DNA from: Monocercomonoides exilis
Lineage: Eukaryota; Preaxostyla; Oxymonadida; Polymastigidae
Length of the DNA stretch: 64,000 bases
Direction: 5' to 3'
NCBI GenBank assembly: GCA_001643675.2
Contig: LSRY02000003.1
Location: 1,602,001 to 1,666,000, forward strand
A model generated the notes under the pieces. That model saw nothing but the letters and a program-made list of their open reading frames with translations. It did not search any database and was not told the DNA's origin. Numbering within the stretch: position 1 is the stretch's first letter; each line of letters starts with the position of its first letter. Shown piece by piece: positions 35,080-44,878 of this stretch. The position numbers and the translations under genes were made by a program.

Positions 35080-35613
35080 AATTTATGTACAAATGAAGGC
35101 AAAGTCGAAGATATTTGAAGAGAAGGCACACAAAATAGAAGAAAACATCTCATATGTGCATTTGATGAAATCAACATTGCTTGTCGAGCATTTATTCTCT
35201 TCTTTCATAGAATTATCCATTAAATTTGCCTTTTCAAATAAATATGTTTCCCTCATCGTTTCATCTTCTCCGACATATTGAAGGCGTGTGACGTTGTGTA
35301 ACCTGCCGAACGCTATTTTTGAGCTCATTCATTTCATAAAAGAATTGCTCTAATACTCTTTCTTTTTTATCTGCGCCTCTTTCAGCTTCCAAATAAAAAA
35401 AGGCAAAATCGTCCTCCTTTTTTGATTTCGCTCCGACTGATCAGCTTTTTTCGACTCGAAATCACCTCTATTGCTATTTAAATTTGGCTACATTTTGTAA
35501 TAGAATGAATAATCCTTTTGTGCTTCCGAAAAGAAAATAAAAGACGAGGCTTATCCCTGAATTTGATGAAAGTTGAATGAAACGAATGCAAAAACATTTT
35601 TTGTTTCTAATCG

Positions 35614-35644
<31 letters not shown>

Positions 35645-35880
35645 CAATTTGAATGAAATGAATCGTCCAGATGGCTTTTTTCTCATCAGAATAATGAATG
35701 AAAAATGAAATGAAGGCGCATTTGGTGAACGGTCGTTGAGAGGAAGAAATATGAATGTAATAATTTTTGGATCACATGGCGGCTCTGCCAAATTGAATGA
35801 CATAAAGGCATTTGAAGGTCGATGCTCTGTTTCAATTCGAAATGAGATCAAGAAACAAAGAAGAAGGTGAAGAAGATGAA
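35080..35880. repeat. Cassette spacer repeat, mirror copy
   Basis: Inverted copy of 26,480-27,280, differing at isolated positions (for example GATGAGGGAAAC against GATGAAGGAAAC). Confidence 0.7.
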
Positions 35881-36017
35881 GAAGAAGGTGATAATGAATG
35901 AATTGTAAGAAATGATTAGCTGCTGAGAATTGTGAAGGCAAATGTTAACACACACACACAAAAAAAAAATCCGAGAGTCTCGCTGAAATCATTTTTTATG
36001 GTTTTCTTCTTTTATTT

Positions 36018-37417
36018 TTGCGTGTTCTTCCGGCAAACAATATCCTCCAAATGTTTTTCGCATTCCACTCATCCATCTTCATCCATGCCCACAACCCCAT
36101 CGATGGTGCCATCCTCCCCAACCTCAACAGCCCTGCCACTTCTCTCTCTGCCTTCAATGCCTCTTTCCTCCACCAAACACGCTCTTCACCAAATGCTGCT
36201 GTTGTACATGTTGGAACTGAAACTCAAAGAGTGAAACTTGGAAGACTGACTTCATTCGATCAAAACAGTCATCGCTTCGAGTGGTGCATATGGGAGAATT
36301 CAAATGGTGGAACTGGCCATGGGGGTGCACTTTATGTTGAATGCACAAATGCAAATCTCACAATCACTTCTTGTTCATTCAACAATTGTTCAACTGGTGA
36401 TCATGGTGGAGCATTATTTTGCAGATATTTGCAAAATGTCAATTTCGCAAAATCCAATTTCACAAGTTGTACTGCGGCTCATGGAGGAGCTGCTTACGTT
36501 GGCTGGCCACAATCAAATTCTGTTTATTCATTCTCAGAAAACAGAGTGGAAAGTTGTTCAATCACAAACTGGTGCGGAACTGGTTGGTTTTTTGGACTCG
36601 ATTATAATCCAACAACTGTTCAATTTCAGTTTTTAAAATGCAAGTGCATCTCAAATTCGGGTGGTGATTCCACAGGTTCTTTAACATTTCAAAATCCTCC
36701 TTCTGCAAAAGCCAATTCTATTTTCAATCGTTGAGTGTCATTTCATCAATAACAATCTGACTGCTTCTAAATCTTATGGAGGTGCCGCAATTTATTTTCA
36801 TTCAACTTATTCTTGGATGAATGGAATGAAATTCATCACATTCTGTTTCTTCGATGGCAACTCCGCCACAAATGGCAGAGGGAATGACGCGTTCTTCAGT
36901 GGTAATGCCATCACCCAATCTCCATTCCAGCAATGTGGCTCAACGACCCCATCAAAAAGAGTGTGGAATCAAGGAACAGCTGATAATACCGAGTACAATG
37001 GCTGGCTTTCTCATCTTTTCTTAACTAATTCTTCTAACAAAAAGCTTTTCTCACTATCTTCTCTTTTCCAATTATTTTTTTCCCCGCTTCTCATATTCCT
37101 TCTTTTCTCTCGTTAATCATATTTTTAATTTCTTCTGAATTGCATCACCCTGACTTGCTTGTTGTTGTTTCTTTATACAAATTTATCCTCTGTTTATCCA
37201 AATGCTTTTCTTTGCGTTTATTGCTGTTTCCTTCTCTTCGCAAATTCAACTTCCATCCAGATTCTCCTCTTTCTTCCAAAAATCTCTTCCATCTTCTCAA
37301 TTCCATTTCCTTTCCGAATCCCCTCTCAATGCAGTCCCTTCAATTACTCTCAACTTCGGCTCTTCTTTCATACTTTTTCATCTAATTCTTATTTCTGAAT
37401 ATTTCATTTATAAATAA
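36018..37417 (+). pseudogene. Beta-helix copy D-R, frameshifted
   Basis: Mirror of D-L. One extra A in the run of CTGCAAAAGCC near 36,711 shifts the frame and ends the first part at 36,734 (after SAKANSIFNR). The remaining beta-helix blocks (WMNGMKFITFC, KRVWNQGTADNTEYNGWL) are open in another phase to about 37,020. Further small indels affect the non-homologous tail. As with E-R, the damage is a homopolymer indel. Confidence 0.75.
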
Positions 37418-37686
37418 ATTTCTTAGTTTCTTCATCATTTCTTTCGTGATCTCTGATGATGAAACAGATCATGAAGAAATTTATCTGATGAAGTGGATGA
37501 TGAAGAAGTTGGATGATATGTTTTTGATAAGTTTGAAGAACATGCAATGAATCGATGAAAATGTTCACGCTGGAAATGATGAAGGCAAATGATAACAAAT
37601 AAACCAGAGAGCTTCAGAGAAAACACTATTTTTCATTCCTCCTCTTTCATTTTTGCGTTCTTCTTCTTGCAAACAAAACACTCCAA

Positions 37687-38889
37687 ATGTTTTTCGCATT
37701 CATCTCAACCATTTTCATCCACACCCACAACCCCATCGATGGAACCATTCTCCCCAACCTCAACAGTCCATTCACTTTTCTCTCTGCCTTCAACACCTCT
37801 TTTCTCCACCAAACACGCTCTTCATCAAATGATGTTGTAAAATATAACGGATCCGAAACTCAAAAAAAGGAATTAAGTAGATTGCCATTTACTGATTTGA
37901 ATAGCTATATCTTTGAATGGTGCGAATGGAATGATTCAACTGGTGGATCTTCTGCAGGAGGTGCACTTTGTGTTTCTTGTACAAATGCAAATCTCACAAT
38001 CACTTCTTGCTCATTTAACAATTGCTACTGCACAGGAAATGGTGAAGGAGGCGCATTATACTGCATATATTTGTTAAAAGTCAATTTTTCAAAATCCAAC
38101 TTTTTGAACTGCCAGGCGAGACACGGAGGGGCTGTTTATGTGGGGTATCCTCAATCCAATTCTGTTTGGACATTCTCAGAAAACAGAGTTGAAAATTGTT
38201 CAATAACATACTGGTGTGGAACTGGCTGGTATTTTCATGTGTATGATATGGCCTCAGCTTGTCAATTCCTGTTTTCCAAATGCAAGTGCATCGCAAATTC
38301 TGGTGGTGATGCAGCTGGCTCTCTCACATTCAACTGGCCTCCACAAAATAAACCAACTCAGTTTTCAATCAATGAGTGCCAATTCATCAATAATAAATTG
38401 ACAAATTCATCATCTTTATGGGGAGGAGCTGGGCTTTGCTGCACAAATACTTTCACATGGATGAATGAAATTAGATTCATTTCTTTCTGTTTCTTCGATG
38501 GAAATACAGCAACAAATGGAAGAGGAAACGATGTGTTCTTCAGTGGAAGCAGTATCACTCAATCTCCATTCCAGCAATGCGGTTCAACAACCACAACAAA
38601 AAGAGTGTGGAATGCAGGAACTGCAGATAGCGGTGTGTACAATGACTGGCTTCCAATCATCAACCAGAACAAAATCGTTGCCAGCAATGGAAGTGATGTT
38701 GATGCCTGTGGCAAAGCACAGCAAAGCCCATGCGCCACAGTGGAGTATGCTCTCGGATGCATTGCTCCCTTCAGCGATGCCTCCCTCTCTCTTCTCATCT
38801 CCACTTTCGCTCCCACAAACACTCTCACATTCTGCGCGGTCGATACAAAATTCACTGTATGCGATATTATTTTTCTAATTCTCATATAA
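37687..38889 (+). pseudogene. Beta-helix copy C-R with replaced block
   Basis: Mirror of C-L, open for 400 residues. From the start to KCKCI and again from KRVWNAGTADSGVYNDW onward it matches C-L almost perfectly. Between these it carries a different variable block: FNWPPQNKPTQFSINECQF, SSLWGGAGLCCTNTFTWMN, EIRFISFCFFDG and SGSSITQSPFQQCGSTTTTK. The swap keeps the frame. No in-frame signal peptide upstream. It is truncated after TLTFCAVDTKF, like C-L. Confidence 0.75.
38291..38600 (+). other. Probable gene-conversion tract in C-R
   Basis: About 310 bp in which the otherwise near-identical inner arms differ at very many positions, bounded by abrupt return to identity at TGCAAGTGCAT on one side and AAAAGAGTGTGGAATGCAGG on the other. 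The equivalent left interval is about 23,770-24,075. Neither version's full block occurs elsewhere in the window, so the donor lies outside it. Confidence 0.8.
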
Positions 38890-40000
38890 ATTTCTTCTAA
38901 TTCTGATGGCTTTTCATTTCACTTTGCATTCATGAATTTTCATCTTCTTTTCAACAAGAGAACGTATCATCACTTTTCTTTTGAGAAGTCTCACATCGGA
39001 TCGCGTAAAACATATTTCTTTGAAATTTCCTCTTCTAATTTTTCTTCTCCATCAAAAGAAATAAAACTCGTTGCTTAAATAAATGTTTTCTATTATTCTT
39101 CTCTTCAAAAAGATATCTTTCGATAATATCAGTAATCTCTTCAAAACTTTCAATTTCTTTTGCCATTTTCACTTCATCTTTTTTTCAGCTGAAGATACCC
39201 CTTCTTCATAGAATTATCCTTCGATTATTGATCTTCCTAAAACAACCGCTTTCTCTCTTTGTTTCATCTTCTGCGATATATTGAAGGAGCATGACGTTGT
39301 GAAATCTGCCGAAGGCCATTTTGGAACCTATCCATTTCATAAAAGGATTTCTCCAATTCTTTTTCTTTTTCATCTGTGTCTCCTTCATTCACTGAAAAAA
39401 GGGGAAAAGCATCCTCCTTTTTTTATTTCGCTTCGTCTTATCAGCTTTTCGTGTAAAATAAAGTATCTCTTCTATTATCATATAACTTCAGCTGATATTC
39501 TGTGATAAAATAGATATTTCTTTTTGCGTTACCAAATTGACATCGATGATGAGGCCAGGCGTTGAATTCGAGGGTTGTTTATTGAAACAAAAATAACATC
39601 ACAATTTTTATTGCTCGTTGAAAAAGACGTTGAAGAAGAAGAAACGAAACGAAACAAAACGAATTTGAATAAATGGCTTTTCATCACGAGAATCGTGATT
39701 GAAAAATTAAATGAGGTCGCAATTAAAAATCGACCATTGAGAAGGAAAGGAAATGAAGCAATTTCCGGTGAAATTTTCTTGTGCTTCCAATTGAACAGCT
39801 TAAATGTATCAGATGGTCGATGTTCCGATCCAATGCAAAGTTAGTGAAAATGGCATTGAAAAAGTTGGAGAAGGAGCTGAAGAAGAAGAAAATGGTGAAG
39901 ATGGAACAACTGGTGGGAAAGAATAAAATGTAGAAGAAGTTGAAGAATTTGAAGAAAAAGAAGAAGAAGAAATTATTGAAAGACGAATAATCAGTCAAAT
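38890..40000. repeat. Cassette spacer repeat, mirror copy
   Basis: Inverted copy of 22,370-23,470, essentially identical. Confidence 0.7.
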
Positions 40001-40993
40001 AACATTTCTGAAGAAGATGATGAAAACGACTTGTTTGATGCTGTCAGTTGGTTAAATGTCACATTTGATAAGTTGACTTAGGAAGTGATAAAAAACCCCA
40101 ATCACATATAATATTGGCCAATTAGCATTAATTTGTCAATTAGATTGATATTCTCAGTTCATTTGCAAACTTTGTGTGGTTTCATTGCCTTTCTCTCCAA
40201 AAACAAAAAATTATGATGTTTGTCTGTTGGATCTGAAAAAATGCAAAAGACATCAAATGAAGATAATTGCAAAGAGGAAGAACAAGAAGAAGATGAAGAA
40301 GCAGCAGAAGAAAAAGAAGATAAAGAAAAAATTGGAGGAAGGGGAAGTATACCATGCAGAAGAAGACTGTTTTGTTTGCTTTGAGGTTGATGGTGATGAA
40401 TGAGTGATTTAGACAAAGACAAAGACGAAGATGAAGAAAAAGAAAAAGAAGGAGAAGGAGAAGGAGAAGGAGAAGAAGAAGAAGAAGGTGAAGAAGGTGA
40501 AGAAGAAGGTGAAGAACACGAATTAGAAGAAGGAGGGGAGAAATAGGTGTAATATAGCCCAAAGGCAGAGGAAGACTGGATTGTTTGAAAGGATGAATTG
40601 GATGAGGATGCAGAAAGCAGTGAAGAAGAACATGAAACAGAAGAAGAAGAAGAAGAAAGAAAGAAAGAAGAAAAGAAGGCATTGAAGATAATCTTGCTTC
40701 TTTTGATGTTGAAATTGGTGATAAATCAGACGAGGAAGAAGGAAGAAGGAAGAAGATGAAGATTTCGGAGAAATAGAACCCATCGGAGAAATGCAATCAC
40801 CCTTTCCGTTTCTGTTTTTCCCTTTCCTCCTTCACAGTCCAATCATCAATCATCAATCCAATTTTCTCCTTCTCCTTCCTCTTCTCTGAATATTCTTCTT
40901 CTCTCTGAATATTCTTCTTCTTCTTCTTTTCCTTCTTCATATTTCTATTGTTCTTCTGCTATTTCTCTGCTCCTTTTTCTTTCTCATCTCCAT

Positions 40994-41365
40994 TTGATCC
41001 ATTTTCTTTTTCATTTCTCAACTCTCCCAAAAAACTATCATTGCTCATCAAACAGCAAACATTTGCGTGTGGCTGAGTCAAACGAAGATAATCATCCGAA
41101 TGGAGACATGAAACAGACTGTGATTGAAGATGACGATGCGAAGGAAGAAGATGATGTTGATGGAGGAGAAAATGACGATATTCATAATGGTGATGAAGAT
41201 GCTGAGGAAAATTAAAGCGAAGAAGATGAAGAGGAGGAAGAGGAAGAGGAAGAGGCAGTGCATTTGAAGAGTGTGGAGGCGGAGAAGGCATCTGCACATA
41301 TGAGCAACCAGAGCCTTCACAAGTGCTCCAAAAGGGGGATCTTCGACAGCATCTGCGTGTGGTAG
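40994..41365 (+). pseudogene. Acidic ORF H, right, nonsense copy
   Basis: Mirror of 21,003-21,377. The frame reads LPKNYHCSSNSKHLRVAE and the acidic tract, then TAA (about 41,213) where the left copy has a Lys codon. It continues open to KCSKRGIFDSICV. Several amino-acid differences show that the arms are less homogenised here than near the centre. Confidence 0.5.
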
Positions 41366-41420
41366 ACACTCTCAAACTGTGTGTGTAATCAGATAGAAAC
41401 AATTGCAATCACAATCACAA

Positions 41421-41770
41421 CTACTCGAATTCGAGATCATATATGATATGTGAAGAAAAATATGAAGAAGAAGAAGAAGATGATGATGATGATAGAGGAA
41501 TTTGTTTGCATTCTTCCTGTTGCATCGAAACAGAAGCACTGTTGCTTGGATGCTCAAAATGAGGCTGACTCCCAACATTCAATGCATTTGAAGCAGATGA
41601 TGGTGAAGGATGATGCTCATTCATCATATTCCCACTTTTCAAACAATTCCGAATAAAATTGTTCCAACCAGAAGAAAATGCTTTGCTGCTCCTCTCTTTC
41701 TTTCCCCTCCTTCTTCTCTCTGTTCTCCCAAAGGTGGCAGAAGAGGCAGAGTTTCTTCACAAAATGACCC
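41421..41770 (-). pseudogene. Decayed gene fragment G, right
   Basis: Mirror of the left 20,591-20,947 frame. It reads NMMNEHHPSPSSASNALNVG, a poly-Ser tract and LEFE, but the 5' part (WENREKKEGKEREEQQS) is in a different frame from the left copy, so at least one copy has an indel. Confidence 0.45.
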
Positions 41771-41785
41771 AGGCAACTTTTCAGT

Positions 41786-42510
41786 CTAACCAAATGCGTC
41801 ACATAATTCATCCCCAGTCATATTCTTTAACTGCTCTTGATGAATACGAATCTTTGGCTTTTGAGGATACGGGAATGCTTTTCTGTGTGTGTCTTTCCTC
41901 AAGCCCTTATTATCTGTTTCTTCTTCTTCTTCCTCCTCCAAATCAATCAAATCACCTTCTTTGTCTTGTTTCTCATTCATCCCCAATCCATTCGCAGACA
42001 TTTCCACCTGTTCCACATCCTTTCCCACTTCCTCTGCACTTCCATCTGAAGCTAAACCCAAAGACCCGTCTGCTGCTTCTTCTTCTGCTGCTCTTGAAAT
42101 CTCCTGTTGGATGCCATCAGATGGAGAAGAACTGCACACTTCAGGTTTCATTGGATGCTGCTTGCTTGCACCCACCTCAGCATCAGCCTTCACAAATCTC
42201 AACCCACTCAGCCCAAGCGCCTCCACAACCAGCGGCGCCATCGCTTCTTCCAGCTTCCCCTGGTTCTCTTTGATTCTCTCCACAAACTCTCTGTGCGCTG
42301 TCGGATACCCACCTTTCACTTCATTCACATCACCTTCCTCTCTCCCTCCATCTTCTTCTCCCTTTTCTTCTCCCTTTTCTTCTCCCTCTTTGCCTCCCCT
42401 TTCTCCTTCCTCTCTTCTTCCCGCTCCTCCAGCACATCCAGCGCAATCTCCTCAGGCAACAGAACCACATTCTCCATCCTCAGCCCCGCCACATCCAACC
42501 CTTTCTCCAC
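41786..42510 (-). pseudogene. Gene fragment F, right, with frame breaks
   Basis: From 42,328 to 41,786 a convincing non-repetitive frame of 180 residues reads YPTAHREFVERIKENQGKLE, APLVVEALGLSGLRFVKADA, a Glu-rich stretch and MTGDELCDAFG, with stop TAG. Upstream, 42,510-42,325 in another frame reads AGLRMENVVLLPEEIALDVL followed by a Lys/Glu repeat. The two may be exons or one frame-broken gene. GC content is visibly higher than in the flanks, as expected of real coding DNA. Only the last part is shared with the left arm. Family not recognised. Confidence 0.5.
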
Positions 42511-42548
42511 ATTCTCCCCTTCTTCTCACACTGCAACCCCTCGCCCCA

Positions 42549-43250
42549 TCATTTCATCACTTCCTCGTCCAGCTTCACCACCACACGCCTCGACTGTTGC
42601 GATCGCCATATCTTCAGCGATGTGTCAAACAGATCGTAGATCGACGGGAAAGCATTCACGTCTGGCGCTGCAAAGATCCGCTTGATCCCCGACTTCGTGC
42701 CCACAGACACTGCATGCGACGGAAGCGGAACCACCAGCGAAACCAAAAGCATCGCTGAAAGCGCCACATCGTACGCACACACAACACCCCCATATAGCAC
42801 CGCCCTCCGCGCCACAACAAATCATTTGAAGCGCCTGTTGCTCCCTCAGTTACGAATTCTTTTGATTTTCATACACCCCAGCCGCCTATCGATATCGTCC
42901 ATCGCTCCTGCCGAAGTGTATGATGTTGCCACCGCAGATGCATCCGAAGGGTCAATCGCAGGCGCTGATGATGGCTGCTCATTCTCTGAAGATTTCTTCT
43001 CTTCGCTTCTCCGCCTCCGGAATGGCGAAGTTGATCGGCGTGCTGCTCCTGTTGAAGAAGACAAAGGCGCTGAGCGAAGAGACGACTGCTGCGCTGCCCT
43101 GGAAACAAGAAGCTTTTTGAAATAGGCTTTCGTGTCGTACAACAGCTCCTCTTATGACACAATCACCACATCCACATTCGGATCAGAAAGATCAACCAGC
43201 TGTGAAAGATCACCATTCTCGATCGATGTGAAAAGATAAAACAAGCTTTC
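42549..43250 (-). pseudogene. Membrane-protein pseudogene, right arm only
   Basis: A single frame with coding character is interrupted by TAA (about 43,155) and two TGA codons near 42,820-42,845. It reads FTSIENGDLSQLVDLSDPNV, EELLYDTKAYFKKLLVSRAA, a Ser/Arg-rich linker, a hydrophobic segment (YDVALSAMLLVSLVVPL), then GIKRIFAAPDVNAFPSIYDL and SRRVVVKLDEEV, ending in TGA at 42,549. The stops could be bridged by unseen introns, but no good splice pair covers all of them. It may be the upstream part of fragment F. The family is not recognised. The piece sits in DNA with no left-arm counterpart. Confidence 0.45.
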
Positions 43251-43300
43251 TTAAAAAGTTGTGTTGAAATGAGAAGATGAAAAAGTTATGCTAATTATGA

Positions 43301-43735
43301 ATGAATAATCGTTCTGGTCTTGCATCAATTAAATTAAATGAGGAATATGAGAAAAGATTAATTCAGAAATGGAAAATGCTGCAGTTGCTTTCATCTGCTC
43401 ATTCCGTTGGATTAAGGCAAAAATTCCACAGAAGCCATGAGGCATCAGACAGATTCCGCAAAATGTTTGATATGCCTTCCTCAAAAACTGAAGTCAATTT
43501 CGCTCTAACTCCAGACGATAAATATCTTCTCTGGCTTTGTGTGAGTTTTCTTGCCTGCCTTCATTTCCCTTTCTCACATAAAACACATTTTCATCTTCAT
43601 AACAAAAACTTCTTGCTCAAACAATAATCTTCGTTTCTTCTTCATTTTTCTCTTTATCTCTCACACTGATGCAGAATGCGAAGAAACACAATTTGATGAA
43701 GTAAATTTTGATGATGAAGCAGAAGAAATTGTATA
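43301..43735 (+). pseudogene. Short ORF, possibly GRAM-like, with acidic tail
   Basis: From 43,301 an ATG frame reads NEEYEKRLIQKWKMLQLLSS, ASDRFRKMFDMPSSKTEVNF and ALTPDDKYLLW before a GTGAG-type donor near 43,540. The F-RKMF-MP block is loosely like the start of GRAM domains, but the rest of such a domain is absent, so this is weak. After a T-rich intron-like stretch an acidic end (EETQFDEVNFDDEAEEIV, stop at about 43,735) could be a last exon. Confidence 0.35.
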
Positions 43736-43840
43736 ATATGTTGTTGATATGTTTGATTAAGGAGAAGAAGAAGGGAATTTAATGAGACAATAAATTGCTA
43801 AATTGTGAGGGCAAATGATAATAAATAAAAACAGAACAAT

Positions 43841-44878
43841 TTGATTTTTCGATTATTTCTGGTTTTCTTCTTCTATTTTTGCGTTCTTCTTCTTGCAAAC
43901 AAAACACTCCAAATATTTTTCGCATTCATCTCAATCATCTTCCTCCACACCCACAACCCCATCGATGGTGCCATCCTCCCTTCCCTCAACAGCCCATCCA
44001 CTTCCCTCTCTGCCTTCAATGCCTCTTTTCTTCACCAAACTCGTTCTTCATCAAATGATCCTGTTGAATATATTGGATCTGAGTCTCAAAGAAAGGAATT
44101 AAAAAGATTGTCCTTCACTGCTTTGAATAGCTATCGCTTTGAGTGGTGCGAATGGAATGATTCAAGCAGTGGATCAAGTGACTGGGGTGGAGCACTGCAT
44201 GTTTCTTGCACGAATGCAAATCTCTCAATCAGCTCTTGTTCATTCAACAATTGTTCAACAGATGGATATTATGGTGGAGCGTTATACAGTTACTGTTTGC
44301 AAAATGAGAATATTGCAAAATCCAATTTTACAAACTGTTCTGCTCCTAATGGAGGAGCAATTGATATTGATGGTCGGCAATCATCTTCCGTTTATTCATT
44401 TTCTGATAACAGAGTGGAAAATTGTTCAATAACAGGCACTATTGGAACAGGATGGTATTTCTATATTGAAGATTTTTCTTCAAACGGTCAATTCTTGTTC
44501 ACCAAATGCAAGTGCATCTCAAATTCTGGTGGTGATTCTGCTGGTTCTCTCACATTCAATGCTCCTCCAAGCAACAAACCGAGTCAATTTTTGGTTTATG
44601 ATTGCCAGTTTATCAAAAATGAATTGACTGCCTCTACTAATTATGGGGGTGCTGCTCTATGTTGCACAAACACCTTCACTTGGATGAGTGGAAATAAATT
44701 CATCACATTCTGCTTCTTCGATGGAAACACAGCAACAAATGGCAGAGGAAACGATGTGTTTTTCAGTGGTAATGCCATAACTCAATCTCCATTTGTGAAT
44801 TGTGGCCCAACATCCCCAGCTGAAAGAGTGTATAATAATGGACAAACTGAAAACGCTGAAAAAAATGACCGATTCTAG
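43841..44878 (+). pseudogene. Beta-helix copy B-R
   Basis: The frame is open from a TAA just upstream through a hydrophobic leader that here is in frame with the body (FFFYFCVLLLANKTLQ), but there is no ATG. The body has HTHNPIDGAIL, YRFEWCEWNDSSSG, SISSCSFNNCSTDGYYGGAL, GTGWYFYIEDFSSNGQF, SGGDSAGSLTF and FITFCFFDGNTATNGRG, and ends NNGQTENAEKNDRF at 44,878. If an upstream exon supplies a start, this copy could be expressed. Otherwise it is a cassette. It diverges from B-L in the variable blocks. Confidence 0.65.

Larger units (their letters stand above)
31189..41960. repeat. Inner palindrome arm, right
   Basis: Near-identical inverted copy of 20,400-31,164. Relative to the left it has extra frame damage: loss of one C near 33,870, gain of one A near 36,711 and a TAA in ORF H. 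It also has the diverged patch at 38,291-38,600. Confidence 0.9.

Noticed and set aside
20400-41960. Whole inner palindrome as a pure assembly fold-back artefact
   Set aside because: Not fully excluded, but the 310-bp diverged patch, the graded divergence near 20.4-21.4 kb and the diverged outer arms argue that two real sequences exist. Homopolymer indels alone would have fitted an artefact.
42549-43250. TAA and TAG read as glutamine (as in some oxymonads), suggested by apparent sense continuation after TAA at about 43,155 and TAG at 41,786
   Set aside because: RPL21, the S41-like gene and the 2,989-codon gene end at TAA and contain no internal TAA or TAG. The fragment also has TGA stops. 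Decay is simpler.
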